51,477 nt of DNA from Bacteroidales bacterium (GTDB lineage Bacteria; Bacteroidota; Bacteroidia; Bacteroidales; JAIOZK01). Both the position numbers and the translations under genes were made by a program. Positions 32,609 through 43,131 of this stretch are shown here, one piece after another. The notes beneath the pieces were generated by a model. The model made no database searches and was not told the DNA's origin. It worked only from the letters and a program-made list of their open reading frames with translations. Where the stretch lies: the NCBI GenBank assembly GCA_021738625.1, contig JAIPBS010000005.1, positions 1 through 51,477 of the forward strand, read 5' to 3'. Every line of letters begins with the position of its first letter. Position 1 is the stretch's first letter.

Positions 32609-35600
32609 ATGGCTTTCAGAAAAGACAATACAGTAAATAGCAGTTTCTCATCCATCACCATAAGCCTCGCTTCGCCAGAAATGATCCTGGAAAGATCAAG
32701 CGGAGAAGTGCTTAAGCCGGAAACCATTAATTACAGAACCTATAAACCCGAACGGGATGGTTTGTTCTGTGAGCGGATTTTCGGTCCGGTAAAAGATTGG
32801 GAATGTCATTGTGGTAAATATAAAAGGATCAGATATAAAGGTATCGTTTGCGACCGATGCGGTGTAGAAGTTACGGAAAAGAAAGTAAGGCGCGAGCGCA
32901 TGGGACACATCCAGTTGGTTGTTCCCGTGGCACATATCTGGTTTTTTAGATCCTTGCCAAATAAAATCGGCAACCTGCTTGGATTGCAAAGCAAAAAGCT
33001 TGAATCCATTATCTATTACGAAAGATATGCAGTTATCAATCCTGGTATCAAGGAAAAAGATGGTATAAAATATCTTGATTTCCTGACGGAGGAAGAATAT
33101 TTCGATATCCTTGAAACCCTTCCGCAGGAAAATCAGCATCTTGACGATACCCATCCGGATAAATTTATCGCCAAAATGGGAGCGGATGCATTACACGATC
33201 TGCTTGCCCGGCTCGACCTCGATAAAGTTTCCTTTGAACTCCGGCACAAAGCCAATACGGAAACATCGCAGCAAAGAAAACAGGAAGCGCTCAAACGTTT
33301 GCAAGTGTTTGAAGCATTCCGCGATGCCAATACCCGTATTGAAAACCGTCCTGAGTGGATGATCGTTAAAGTGGTTCCTGTGATCCCACCGGAACTCAGA
33401 CCGCTTGTGCCTCTCGATGGAGGACGATTTGCAACCTCCGATCTGAATGACCTCTACAGAAGGGTGATCATTCGTAACAACAGGCTGAAACGTTTGATAG
33501 AGATCAAGGCTCCTGATGTGATCATGCGGAACGAAAAAAGAATGTTGCAGGAAGCCGTTGATTCCCTGTTTGATAATTCAAGGAAATCCAATACGGTGAA
33601 GACCGAAAGCAACAGGCCGCTGAAATCGCTTAGCGACAGCCTGAAAGGGAAGCAGGGCAGATTTCGTCAGAATTTGCTCGGTAAACGTGTTGACTACTCG
33701 GGCCGTTCGGTGATCGTTGTTGGCCCTGAGTTGAAACTGAATGAATGCGGATTGCCAAAAGAGATGGCATCAGAGCTTTTTAAACCGTTTATCATCAGAA
33801 ATCTGCTTGAAAGAGGGATTGTTAAAACAGTTAAATCCGCCAAGAAGATTGTCGATCGCAAAGATCCCGTGGTTTGGGATATCCTCGAAAATATTTTGAA
33901 AGGGCATCCGGTTATGCTAAACCGTGCCCCTACACTTCACAGGCTTGGCATTCAGGCCTTCCAGCCCAAATTGATCGAAGGCAAAGCCATTCAGTTGCAC
34001 CCGCTTGTTTGTACAGCTTTCAATGCTGACTTCGACGGTGACCAGATGGCTGTGCACGTGCCTATGGGCAATGCAGCCATTCTTGAAGCGCAGATTCTTA
34101 TGCTGGCTTCTCATAATATTCTCAACCCGGCCAACGGGGCTCCCATTACAGTTCCTTCGCAGGATATGGTACTCGGTCTTTATTATATGACAAAAGGACG
34201 TAAAAGTGCAAAAGAGCATACCGTTAGAGGAGAAGGTTATAAGTTTTACGGACCCGATGAGGTGATCATTGCCTACAATGAAAAGAAAGTTGATCTTCAT
34301 GCCGTTATTCAAGTTAGGCTTCCCCAGGAGGAAAATGGTAAAACCATTTATAAAATGACGGAAACCACTGTGGGCCGCGTATTGTTTAACGAAGTGGTAC
34401 CCAATGAGTATGGCTATATCAATCAGTTGCTTACCAAAAAAGCGTTGAGAGATATTATCGGAAAAATTCTGAAAAGAACAGGAACGGCAAAAGCAGCGCA
34501 ATTCCTCGATGATATTAAGCATCTGGGATTTAACATGGCTTATCGCGGCGGCCTGTCATTTAACCTGGGCGATGTGATTGTTCCTGAAATGAAAGAGGAA
34601 CTTATCAGCCAGGCCAATGCTGAAGTTGAGGAGGTGCTGGCGAATTACAATATGGGTTTTATAACAAACAATGAACGTTACAATCAGATCATTGATATTT
34701 GGACCCATGCCAATTCACAGCTTACCCGTTCCCTTATGGATAATATATCCAAGGATAAACAGGGCTTCAACGCCGTGTTTATGATGCTGGATTCAGGAGC
34801 CCGTGGTTCGAAGGAACAGATACGCCAGCTTTCGGGGATGAGGGGATTGATGGCCAAACCGCAAAAATCCGGCGCCACAGGTGGAGAGATCATTGAGAAC
34901 CCGATTCTTTCAAACTTTAAAGAAGGACTCTCGGTACTTGAGTATTTTATTTCGACACACGGAGCCCGTAAGGGCCTGGCCGATACAGCCCTGAAAACAG
35001 CCGATGCCGGTTACCTGACACGCCGTTTGGTGGATGTGGCTCAGGATGTAGTGATCACAGAGAAAGACTGTGGTACTCTCCGGGGATTAACCACAACAGC
35101 GTTGAAGAAGAATGAAGAAGTTGTTGAAAGTCTTTATGACAGGATTCTTGGACGAACCTCCCTACACGATATTTATCATCCTCAATCAGGTGATTTGATC
35201 GTGAAAGCCGGTGAGGAGCTAACAGAGGAAGTCAGTCAGGAAATTGAAGATTCTCCGGTTGAAGCTGTTGAGATCAGGTCGGTATTGACCTGCGAATCCA
35301 AACATGGCGTTTGTTCGAGATGTTACGGAAGAAATCTTGCCTCAGGTAAGATGGTCCAAAAAGGAGAATCCGTAGGCGTTATTGCAGCGCAGTCTATCGG
35401 AGAGCCCGGTACCCAGCTTACACTGCGTACCTTCCACGTTGGTGGTACGGCCTCCAATATTGCCATTGCATCCAAGATTTTGGCCAAATACGACGGAATA
35501 CTCGAAATCGACGAACTGCGATCGGTTGACTATACGAATGAAGAGGGCAAGAAATTCAAAATTGTCATTGGACGTTCGGCCGAAATGCGTATCCTCGATA

Positions 35601-36922
35601 AGAATACACAAATTGTTCTTGCCTCAAGCAATATTCCCTATGGTTCGCATCTTTATGCAAATGATGGGGATAAAGTCAAAAAAGGTGATTTGATCGCCGA
35701 TTGGGATCCCTACAATGCCCTGATTATTTCTGAGGTTGATGGTAAGGTTGCTTTTGAGAATGTGGCTGAAGGTCAAACCTATCGCGTGGAATCGGATGAG
35801 CAAACGGGTTACCATGAAAAGGTGATCATCGAAACCCGGACCAAGACAAGAAACCCGAAGATCAAAATACTCAACAAAGAAGGCGTGGAAATCAAATCCT
35901 ATGACCTTCCAGTTGGTGCACATATTATGGTTGAAGAAGGTCAGACACTTAAAGGTGGCAATACTCTGGCCAAAATACCCAGGGCCATCGGAAAATCCGG
36001 TGATATTACAGGAGGTCTTCCCAGGGTAACCGAGTTGTTTGAAGCAAGGAATCCTTCCGATCCTGCAACGGTTTCGGAGATTGACGGTATCGTTTCATTT
36101 GGTAAGAAACTGAAACGTGGCAACAGGGAAGTGATCATCACCTCTAAAACAGGAGAAGAAAAGCGCTACCTCGTTTCCACTACCAAACAGATCCTTGCAC
36201 AGGAGAATGACTATGTAAAAGCAGGTACGCCCCTTTCCAATGGTGCGACCACACCGGCTGATATTCTCGCAATCAAAGGACCGATGAAGGTGCAGGAATA
36301 CATCGTTAATGAAATCCAGGAAGTTTACCGACTGCAGGGAGTTAAGATTAACGATAAACATTTTGAAGTGATTGTTAGGCAAATGATGCGTAAGGTTGAG
36401 ATCGTTGACCCGGGCGACACCAGATTCCTCGAAGGCGAGCTGGTGAACAAAACAGACTTCCAGGATGTAAACGATGAAATATTCGGCAAAAAAGTGATTA
36501 CCGATTCAGGCGATTCCGTTACTTACAAGTCAGGACAGATTGTAAGTGCAAGGAAACTCAGAGACGAAAACTCTCTGTTGAAACGTAAGGACAAAAAGCT
36601 GATAGAAGCCAGAGATGCACAACCCTCAACGGCCAAACAGGTATTGCAGGGGATCACAAAGGCATCGCTGCAAACCAACAGCTGGATCTCTGCCGCATCC
36701 TTCCAGGAAACAACCAAAGTGCTTACACAGGCTTCGATCCAGGCGAAACTGGATGGTCTGATGGGCCTTAAGGAAAATGTGATCGTCGGTCACAAGATTC
36801 CTGCCGGCACCGGATTGCGTGAATACGACCATTTGATAGTAGGTTCCAAGGAAGAATATGAAGCCATGATGGCTGGTAAGGAAGAAGAAAAGGATGAATC
36901 TTCTGAAAATATAGAATCTTAA
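32609..36922 (+). CDS. rpoC: DNA-directed RNA polymerase subunit beta-prime
   Basis: A 1437-aa beta-prime subunit. The N-terminal zinc ribbon ([20 protein letters not shown]), the catalytic magnesium motif [12 protein letters not shown], the bridge helix/trigger loop region ([14 protein letters not shown]) and the second zinc site ([13 protein letters not shown]) are all intact. It lies 66 bp after rpoB. Confidence 0.98.
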   Translation: MAFRKDNTVNSSFSSITISLASPEMILERSSGEVLKPETINYRTYKPERDGLFCERIFGPVKDWECHCGKYKRIRYKGIVCDRCGVEVTEKKVRRERMGHIQLVVPVAHIWFFRSLPNKIGNLLGLQSKKLESIIYYERYAVINPGIKEKDGIKYLDFLTEEEYFDILETLPQENQHLDDTHPDKFIAKMGADALHDLLARLDLDKVSFELRHKANTETSQQRKQEALKRLQVFEAFRDANTRIENRPEWMIVKVVPVIPPELRPLVPLDGGRFATSDLNDLYRRVIIRNNRLKRLIEIKAPDVIMRNEKRMLQEAVDSLFDNSRKSNTVKTESNRPLKSLSDSLKGKQGRFRQNLLGKRVDYSGRSVIVVGPELKLNECGLPKEMASELFKPFIIRNLLERGIVKTVKSAKKIVDRKDPVVWDILENILKGHPVMLNRAPTLHRLGIQAFQPKLIEGKAIQLHPLVCTAFNADFDGDQMAVHVPMGNAAILEAQILMLASHNILNPANGAPITVPSQDMVLGLYYMTKGRKSAKEHTVRGEGYKFYGPDEVIIAYNEKKVDLHAVIQVRLPQEENGKTIYKMTETTVGRVLFNEVVPNEYGYINQLLTKKALRDIIGKILKRTGTAKAAQFLDDIKHLGFNMAYRGGLSFNLGDVIVPEMKEELISQANAEVEEVLANYNMGFITNNERYNQIIDIWTHANSQLTRSLMDNISKDKQGFNAVFMMLDSGARGSKEQIRQLSGMRGLMAKPQKSGATGGEIIENPILSNFKEGLSVLEYFISTHGARKGLADTALKTADAGYLTRRLVDVAQDVVITEKDCGTLRGLTTTALKKNEEVVESLYDRILGRTSLHDIYHPQSGDLIVKAGEELTEEVSQEIEDSPVEAVEIRSVLTCESKHGVCSRCYGRNLASGKMVQKGESVGVIAAQSIGEPGTQLTLRTFHVGGTASNIAIASKILAKYDGILEIDELRSVDYTNEEGKKFKIVIGRSAEMRILDKNTQIVLASSNIPYGSHLYANDGDKVKKGDLIADWDPYNALIISEVDGKVAFENVAEGQTYRVESDEQTGYHEKVIIETRTKTRNPKIKILNKEGVEIKSYDLPVGAHIMVEEGQTLKGGNTLAKIPRAIGKSGDITGGLPRVTELFEARNPSDPATVSEIDGIVSFGKKLKRGNREVIITSKTGEEKRYLVSTTKQILAQENDYVKAGTPLSNGATTPADILAIKGPMKVQEYIVNEIQEVYRLQGVKINDKHFEVIVRQMMRKVEIVDPGDTRFLEGELVNKTDFQDVNDEIFGKKVITDSGDSVTYKSGQIVSARKLRDENSLLKRKDKKLIEARDAQPSTAKQVLQGITKASLQTNSWISAASFQETTKVLTQASIQAKLDGLMGLKENVIVGHKIPAGTGLREYDHLIVGSKEEYEAMMAGKEEEKDESSENIES

Positions 36923-36935
36923 AAATACATTAGTT

Positions 36936-37262
36936 ATGGCTGATCAACAACAGAATAAAAAACAAAAACAAATCAATATCGAACTCAGCGAAGAAATGGC
37001 GGAAGGTCTTTATAGCAACCTTGCTATGATCACCCATTCCAACGCCGAGTTTATCGTTGATTTTATCAAACTTATGCCAGGCGTTCCGAAAGCCAAGGTG
37101 AAATCCAGAATCATTTTAACTCCTCAACATGCCAAGCGCTTGCTGAGAGCATTGCAGGACAACATCAATAAATTTGAAAAGTTGCATGGGGAGATAAAGG
37201 AGCCGAGCTCAGGAGATGGCATGCCACCGATCAATTTCGGCGGGCCGACAGCACAGGCATAA
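36936..37262 (+). CDS. DUF3467 family protein
   Basis: A 108-aa protein of the DUF3467 family, commonly found directly after rpoC in Bacteroidota. Conserved features are INIELSEEMAEGLYSNLAMI and SRIILTPQHAKRLLRAL. Function unknown; the constant link to rpoC (14-bp gap) suggests a role with RNA polymerase (inference). Confidence 0.9.
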   Translation: MADQQQNKKQKQINIELSEEMAEGLYSNLAMITHSNAEFIVDFIKLMPGVPKAKVKSRIILTPQHAKRLLRALQDNINKFEKLHGEIKEPSSGDGMPPINFGGPTAQA

Positions 37263-37285
37263 ATTCTGATCAGGAAGATTACAAA

Positions 37286-37314
37286 AAAACGCTCCTTTAT
37301 GGAGCGTTTTTTTT
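37286..37314 (+). terminator. rho-independent terminator of the rpoBC operon
   Basis: AAAACGCTCC (37286-37295) and GGAGCGTTTT (37301-37310) with a TTTAT loop and T8 tail: a textbook terminator. Its A-rich 5' side gives a T-tract on the other strand too, so it may also end the converging PUL transcript. Confidence 0.92.
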
Positions 37315-37356
37315 AATTAAAAATGAGAAAGTAAGTGTTATGAAATTGAGGCCCCT

Positions 37357-40131
37357 CTAATCAGGCTTCAATGCTATTTGAATGACATTGAGTTTGTTGT
37401 TGTTGAACTTATCCAGTTCTGTTTTTTCGATGATGCATTTGTTTTGATTTTTTTCAAGCATTTCCGGTATCTCTCCATTGACTTTAATGTTTTCAATATG
37501 AAAATGTTGAGCATTGGATAAGTCATTGCAGGAATACCTAACTTCCAGCGGAATCCCTCTGAACATACATCGGATACTAGTCTCTCCCTGATCATCAAAA
37601 AACAAGGGAGATAAATTTGGCTCCATGCAAAGATCTCCCAAAACGCCTTTAACTCCGAAAACCTGTGTGGTGAGCGTCAGGATGAACCAGGTTGAAGAGC
37701 CTGTTAAATAGGCATATGCACCCCTATCGGCGGGTGCGAAATAGGAGGGGAGCCCTGGAAATATCCTGGAAACCGCAGAATCCGAACTCAACGAGAAAAC
37801 ATCCATCATAATTTTTGTGGCTTCTTGCTTAAAACCTCGTTTGAAAAGTCCGAAGGCCAGCATGATATTCTGCTGCATCCATTTGCTTCCGTGCTCTTTA
37901 TTGCCGTAGGTAAACCCGGTCAGTCGACCGATGTTCATGTCGATTGATTTGAAAGGAGTGCAGAGCCGGTATCCTTTTCCGTCTCTTAGATACCTATCGG
38001 CAGATCTCATCAGCTCGTTGATTTGATCTTTTGTGGCCAACTTATGCATGATTGCCATTACCTGCGTAGTAAGGTCCATCCTGACTCCATCTGGTTTCGG
38101 CCCGTCCACTGGGTCGCCATTGTTGTCATAATGGCCATTAAAAAACCCGCATTCGCCAACTAAGTCTATCCATTCGGAGGTTCTGATCACATGGGCAATG
38201 TGATTAGCCTTGGCAACAAGGTCTTTTCGCAGTTCATGCACATCAAGATCAATTTTTTCTCCACTTACCTTATGCGCTACCCCGGCAAAGTATTTTCTGA
38301 TCCTTTTCTGTTTTCCGCCCGGAGAATATTCAATTTCAGAATTGTTATCGACCAAAGGACCTATTTCTTTTAACAGACTGACATGTTTGACACCCCGTTC
38401 AGACATCGTTTCAAGCCAATGCGCCAATATCCTTAAATTTTCAGCGTAGAAAGCGTAAAAACCAGTGGATTCGCCCTTTTCCCTGGCCATATCATAGGTA
38501 TCATTCCAGTCGCCTCCCTCAAGCAATAAAATGTTATGATCGCCTACATGATAAAATGCCGACAGCTGCTGGATCAATAAGTGCTCGAATATCGTTGCCT
38601 TATAAATTTCATCATTTCGTGTTTTTTGCCACTCGCCCTGTGTGGAATAATATGCTTCATCCTTTTTACGGGTTCTGAAAACTAAATGATCTTTCCAGTA
38701 AGGAATTTCATGGAAGAGAATATCCAGGTCACCGCTTTGCTGAATATAGAAATTGACGACAAAAGCCGGCCAGGCCCCATGATCGCACCAGTTGCGGGGA
38801 ATATTATTCCTGTCGGCAATAAAAGTACCTGGTTCTGTGCCGATAATGGTTGCATTAGAGCCGTCTATCCTGACACCTTTCAAACTATTTATGATCTCAC
38901 TCCTGGCACTATCAGGATCCACCAGAAAAATCGACAGAAGGTCTTGCCACAGATCACGCCACCCTCGTCCTCCACGTCCGTAGCCGAAATCCGGAAGATA
39001 AGAATTACCGAATATCTGTCGGCATTTCAATTGAAAATTTACCCATTTTACCCAATTATCAAAAGTATCATTTGCAGTCTTTACAGATAATCCGGATGCA
39101 ATTCTCTGCCAATAGTCAAGTGTTTGCTTATAGTAAAGATCGAATTGTTCAGAACTGCCGTAAGTGTTTTCCCATTTTTGCAAATCATTTGCATTTTCGG
39201 TAATACCGTGAATAATGATGTATGATCTTACTTCTCCTTTCATGAGGCTTTGGGCCCTGTAACCTATTGCTCCGATGGCTTCCTTTCCGTCGGTTTGCCC
39301 TGTGGAATAATAGGGTGCCTGCATCTCCCTTGATACTGCTTCCGGGTTGTCCAGGCTGCCCCCCTCGCCAATAAAATCACTCATCACAGGCCATACTTCG
39401 GATGGGCTTTCCCCATGCTCATCAAATCCCAGAACTGCATAATGAACATTGTTTATCGAATGGCCGTTTTCATCATGAACGATAGAAGGTTTTACCCTGA
39501 CACCATGCTTCTCAACAATAACTTTTTGAAACATCGTGGTCACCTGTCGGTGATCTCTGAAGTTATCGGGGTGCCTGCCAAAGATAGGAGTTGCTGAATA
39601 TGGTGTGAAATTCAAAACATTGTCTGATATGTTTTTAATGGTCACCTTCATCAGTTCAACATAATCATCAGAATCGGGAACAAACACTTTGATCTCGCTT
39701 TCGATTCCCAATGCTTTGTTTCTTCTCCGGGATATAAAAGCGCCAATCCGGCCTTCAATTTCAGATTCGTCATGCTGACCGGTCCACTTTTGTGTTTTCT
39801 GGAAGGCGCTATTGCCGCTGGCCGACCAAGGTTTCTGACCTTTGGGCTTTACCCAGAAATTCCGGCTGGAAACATTGCGGTGTAATTCCTCGGAAACCGT
39901 TGCCGCAGTCAGGTAATTTCGGAATGAAGAAGCAATATCTCCCTTAAGTTCCGGGTTTACAAAAGATTTTAGACCATGCCGGTTCATTAGTGGGAAATAA
40001 AGTCCTGAGATATATTCTGCAAACGGAGCCAGGAAAGCACCATCGTTTTCGGGCAGAAAATACCAAAGAGGGCCTTTGTGCTCCCTGGCGGCTATTCCTC
40101 CGGCATCTCTCCTGAAATCAATATATCTCAT
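37357..40131 (-). CDS. GH94 glycoside phosphorylase (possible laminaribiose or beta-glucan phosphorylase)
   Basis: A 924-aa cytoplasmic enzyme without signal peptide. It has the GH94 layout: N-terminal beta-sandwich (~1-310), linker and (alpha/alpha)6 barrel. Key motifs are DFGYGRGGRGWRDLWQD (381-397), RNWCDHGAW (446-454) and GGDWNDTYDM (539-548) with the predicted general acid in DWND; TGSSTWF near the C-terminus belongs to the phosphate-binding region. GH94 members cleave a beta-glucosidic bond with inorganic phosphate to yield alpha-glucose 1-phosphate. The GH16 and GH3 neighbours and the family's known laminaribiose phosphorylases suggest a beta-1,3 disaccharide substrate, but cellobiose or other linkages are possible. 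It is the last gene of the PUL. Confidence 0.85.
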   Translation of the reverse strand: MRYIDFRRDAGGIAAREHKGPLWYFLPENDGAFLAPFAEYISGLYFPLMNRHGLKSFVNPELKGDIASSFRNYLTAATVSEELHRNVSSRNFWVKPKGQKPWSASGNSAFQKTQKWTGQHDESEIEGRIGAFISRRRNKALGIESEIKVFVPDSDDYVELMKVTIKNISDNVLNFTPYSATPIFGRHPDNFRDHRQVTTMFQKVIVEKHGVRVKPSIVHDENGHSINNVHYAVLGFDEHGESPSEVWPVMSDFIGEGGSLDNPEAVSREMQAPYYSTGQTDGKEAIGAIGYRAQSLMKGEVRSYIIIHGITENANDLQKWENTYGSSEQFDLYYKQTLDYWQRIASGLSVKTANDTFDNWVKWVNFQLKCRQIFGNSYLPDFGYGRGGRGWRDLWQDLLSIFLVDPDSARSEIINSLKGVRIDGSNATIIGTEPGTFIADRNNIPRNWCDHGAWPAFVVNFYIQQSGDLDILFHEIPYWKDHLVFRTRKKDEAYYSTQGEWQKTRNDEIYKATIFEHLLIQQLSAFYHVGDHNILLLEGGDWNDTYDMAREKGESTGFYAFYAENLRILAHWLETMSERGVKHVSLLKEIGPLVDNNSEIEYSPGGKQKRIRKYFAGVAHKVSGEKIDLDVHELRKDLVAKANHIAHVIRTSEWIDLVGECGFFNGHYDNNGDPVDGPKPDGVRMDLTTQVMAIMHKLATKDQINELMRSADRYLRDGKGYRLCTPFKSIDMNIGRLTGFTYGNKEHGSKWMQQNIMLAFGLFKRGFKQEATKIMMDVFSLSSDSAVSRIFPGLPSYFAPADRGAYAYLTGSSTWFILTLTTQVFGVKGVLGDLCMEPNLSPLFFDDQGETSIRCMFRGIPLEVRYSCNDLSNAQHFHIENIKVNGEIPEMLEKNQNKCIIEKTELDKFNNNKLNVIQIALKPD

Positions 40132-40164
40132 AATCTTATAAATTGTGTTCTTAAAGTTATGAAA

Positions 40165-41496
40165 CTATTCATTTACCATAAAGGGAATGTTTGCGGTTGC
40201 TCCGTTGTTGTTCGCGTCAAATGCATATACAAAGATTCGGTATTGGCCGGGTTCGTTAGGAGCAGCGAATGAGATCTGATCCTGTTTTGTTTCCTTCATC
40301 ATCACTGATTTGGGCCTTTGTTCAAAATCACCCCCGTCACTCTGCATATTTTTAGGAACCTCCGGCATGATCTCCCAACGGTACAGTAGTTGGTCGTTTT
40401 CATGGTCGGTCACAGAAACAGATGCCGTGTAAGTCATTCCTTTCTTCAGCTTCAAATTATCGTACGCGGTTTTTCCATTTAACAGGAACGCGTTTAAAAC
40501 CGGTGAGCGGTTATCCGGCCAACTTCCGGTCCACAAGAATTGCATCACATCTATTGATTCGGTATCTTCACCACTTTCAAGGAACATCCCATACCATGTT
40601 GGAGTCCTTTCCTGCTTTTGTCCCCACAGGAATACAAAAGAGCCTAAGCACTTTCCTTTTAAGGGTTCGATCACCTGCTGGTATCTGTTTTTGTAAGACA
40701 TTGCTTTTTCATGGCTCGTCTGCTCAATAGGCCGTCCCCATGAAGTTTTGGCCACTTCCCAGTGCCCGGTTGCACCCCATTCCGAAACTACAAAAGGACC
40801 ATCATATTTTCCTTCTTCAAGATATCCGGGCAGGTTTATGATATCACCGTATAGTTGAAAACTCAAAAAGTCAAGTGAAGGGCATCGCTTAAGAACGGCA
40901 TTCACCACTTCGTGATCGGCGCCGGCCAGCATGGTCGTTGTGGGATGATAAGGATCCAGTTCATGTATCATTTCTGAAATTTCATTCACAGCATTCCACA
41001 CTTTCTGATTGGTGTAATGCAGATTAAGTTCATTACCTATTCCCCAGGCAAGCAAAGCGGGGTGGTCCTTGTATTTCAGCACCTCCGCTTTTGCGTATTC
41101 AAACTGTTCTCTAACAGAAACCGAATCGTTATAATCAAAGCCGTGTCGCTCACGTGCAATTTCCAAACCCATACACACTTTAACGCCACGTTTGTGGGCC
41201 TGGTCAAGGATCTCCTGGCCAGTTCTGAAGTGATTATCGGTTCGCCAGGTACGCATCGCATTGCCACCGTGTTCAGCCAAGGCCTCTATACTTCCTCCTT
41301 CAAGTCCGGCTCCCTTTATGAAAAATGGCTGATCATCCACATATAATTGATAACCCCCTTCGCGGCTTTTTAATTCAACCAATACGGGAGATAATTTATC
41401 CTTTTCAGCGGTTTTAAATGCACAGCCTTGTGTTAGTAGTACCACCAACAATGCTAGGGTGATAAGCTTAATCATTTTCATAGGTCTTCTTTTCAT
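40165..41496 (-). CDS. GH clan-A TIM-barrel glycoside hydrolase lipoprotein
   Basis: A 443-aa lipoprotein (lipobox LTQGC, Cys25) with a (beta/alpha)8 barrel of the GH2/GH5 type. The predicted acid/base is Glu156 (GIGNELNL) and the nucleophile Glu239 (VSEWGATG), both in clan-A positions. Residues ~345-443 form an Ig-like beta-sandwich (LKKGMTYTASVSVTDHENDQ...). This layout, barrel plus C-terminal Ig domain in a beta-1,3-glucan-type PUL, recalls the GH158 endo-beta-1,3-glucanase of Bacteroides uniformis, but I cannot confirm the family by alignment. Alternatives are a GH2-like or transglycosylase member. It begins 9 bp after the MFS gene stop. Confidence 0.75.
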   Translation of the reverse strand: MKRRPMKMIKLITLALLVVLLTQGCAFKTAEKDKLSPVLVELKSREGGYQLYVDDQPFFIKGAGLEGGSIEALAEHGGNAMRTWRTDNHFRTGQEILDQAHKRGVKVCMGLEIARERHGFDYNDSVSVREQFEYAKAEVLKYKDHPALLAWGIGNELNLHYTNQKVWNAVNEISEMIHELDPYHPTTTMLAGADHEVVNAVLKRCPSLDFLSFQLYGDIINLPGYLEEGKYDGPFVVSEWGATGHWEVAKTSWGRPIEQTSHEKAMSYKNRYQQVIEPLKGKCLGSFVFLWGQKQERTPTWYGMFLESGEDTESIDVMQFLWTGSWPDNRSPVLNAFLLNGKTAYDNLKLKKGMTYTASVSVTDHENDQLLYRWEIMPEVPKNMQSDGGDFEQRPKSVMMKETKQDQISFAAPNEPGQYRIFVYAFDANNNGATANIPFMVNE

Positions 41497-41505
41497 TCAT
41501 TTTCA

Positions 41506-43131
41506 TTAATTCTTATTCGTCTTGATCATTTGTTCCTCAGAAAATGATCGGTTGTTTTTGTTGCTGCTAATCAATATTTTTTCAAGTTCTTCAAGTGATT
41601 TGTTTTTTGTTTCCGGCAACAGCCGGATAACAAACACTAACCCTATCGCTGCGAAAAGCCCATAGATGAAGAATGTAAGAGAGCTACCCAATACGGATAA
41701 TTCCCAGGGGAAAACAAGTTGCACCAAAAAACTTATTCCCGAGTTTATAAATCCCACAAATGAAATGGCCAGCCCCCTGATATAATTCGGGAACAATTCT
41801 GAGAATAATACCCACATCACCGGCCCGATGGAGATGGCAAAAGAGGCTACGAAACCAATGATCCCAAGAAGTATTAAAAGGGCATTGATGTCGATGGCTG
41901 CTGTGATCAGATCCGACTCAACTTGTTTGGAACCTTCTTCACCAAAACTTTCCACAATTGCATTTTTGAATTCCACATCGCTGTAAAAGGTCTTGCCCAT
42001 AAGCCCGGATAGTTCCGATCTGTCAATATGGACAGCTAATTCATCAATGGATTTGGGGTTGAGGGTATAGGTTGCCGAATGGAAACCATACGACAGAACA
42101 AACATGCTGATGGCAATGCCTGTAAGGCCAATGCCCAGCAACATCTTTCTGCCAAACCGGTCGATGAATAATATGGCCAGCACGGTGAAAACCAGGTTTG
42201 TAACTCCTACAAGTATGGCCTGTGAGAAGGATGCATTGGTTCCTATTCCTGATTGTTCAAATATCATAGGCGCATAAAAGAATACTGAATTAATTCCCGT
42301 GATTTGTTGTAATACAGCAACAATGATAGCAATTGTCAAAACAAGCCTGAGCGCCGGCTTAAATAGCTCTGAGAAGGGGACTTTGGTTTTATCCTGTTTT
42401 TCAAGAATACTTTCCTTTATGGCATGCATATCCTTTTTGGCTTGTTGCTCAGAGGATACCCTGTTGAGAACGTAAAAAGATTCTTCCTCTCTGTTTTTCA
42501 TGATGAGCCACCTGGGACTTTCAGGAACAATAAACAGTAACCCGAAATACAATACAGCCGGTAAAAGCTCAAGTCCGAGCATCCAGCGCCATTGATGCGT
42601 GTCCAGCATCAATGCATGAGTCCAGTCCTGTTCTGACTGGCCAAGTTTGAGGATGAGGTAGTTTGTGAAAAATGCCACAGATATCCCCAAAACGATATTC
42701 AATTGATTAAAGGATACCATCCGCCCCCTGATGGCAGGAGGTGAAATTTCTGCGATATACATGGGAGCTATGATAAGCGAAGCCCCTACACCCAAACCGC
42801 CTATCATTCTTGCAATTACAAGGGTGGTGAAATCCGGAGCCAATGCAGATCCCAGAGCAGATACTGCATATAAGGATGCAGTGATTTTAAGCACCCTTCT
42901 GCGGCCATAGGACGTGCTGAGCGGCCCTGCTACAGCCATTCCAAGTGTGGATGTCAATGTTAAGGAACTAACTGCCCAACCTAATTGCAATTTTGAAAGC
43001 ACAAATTCCGGTTCAATGAATTTGACGACCCCTGAGATCACGGAAGCATCGAAGCCCATCAGGAAACCACCCATGGCAACAATTAGCGATACTTTTATTG
43101 TGAATTTTCTGCGCGCATCCATATCATTCAT
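41506..43131 (-). CDS. MFS sugar porter
   Basis: A 541-aa inner-membrane transporter with 12 predicted TM helices. Sugar-porter signatures are present: GGFLMGFDASVISG in TM1, YGRRRVLK after TM2, RGRMVSFNQLNIVLG, PESPRWL at mid-protein, QQITGINSVFFYAP and PETKNKSLEELE at the end. An insertion of ~60 residues lies between TM9 and TM10 (HSATYTLNPKSIDE to DLITAAIDIN), longer than in the xylose/arabinose porters. It should import a mono- or disaccharide with protons from the periplasm to the cytoplasmic GH94 enzyme. Its start overlaps the GH3 gene by 8 nt, so translation is coupled. Confidence 0.9.
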   Translation of the reverse strand: MNDMDARRKFTIKVSLIVAMGGFLMGFDASVISGVVKFIEPEFVLSKLQLGWAVSSLTLTSTLGMAVAGPLSTSYGRRRVLKITASLYAVSALGSALAPDFTTLVIARMIGGLGVGASLIIAPMYIAEISPPAIRGRMVSFNQLNIVLGISVAFFTNYLILKLGQSEQDWTHALMLDTHQWRWMLGLELLPAVLYFGLLFIVPESPRWLIMKNREEESFYVLNRVSSEQQAKKDMHAIKESILEKQDKTKVPFSELFKPALRLVLTIAIIVAVLQQITGINSVFFYAPMIFEQSGIGTNASFSQAILVGVTNLVFTVLAILFIDRFGRKMLLGIGLTGIAISMFVLSYGFHSATYTLNPKSIDELAVHIDRSELSGLMGKTFYSDVEFKNAIVESFGEEGSKQVESDLITAAIDINALLILLGIIGFVASFAISIGPVMWVLFSELFPNYIRGLAISFVGFINSGISFLVQLVFPWELSVLGSSLTFFIYGLFAAIGLVFVIRLLPETKNKSLEELEKILISSNKNNRSFSEEQMIKTNKN

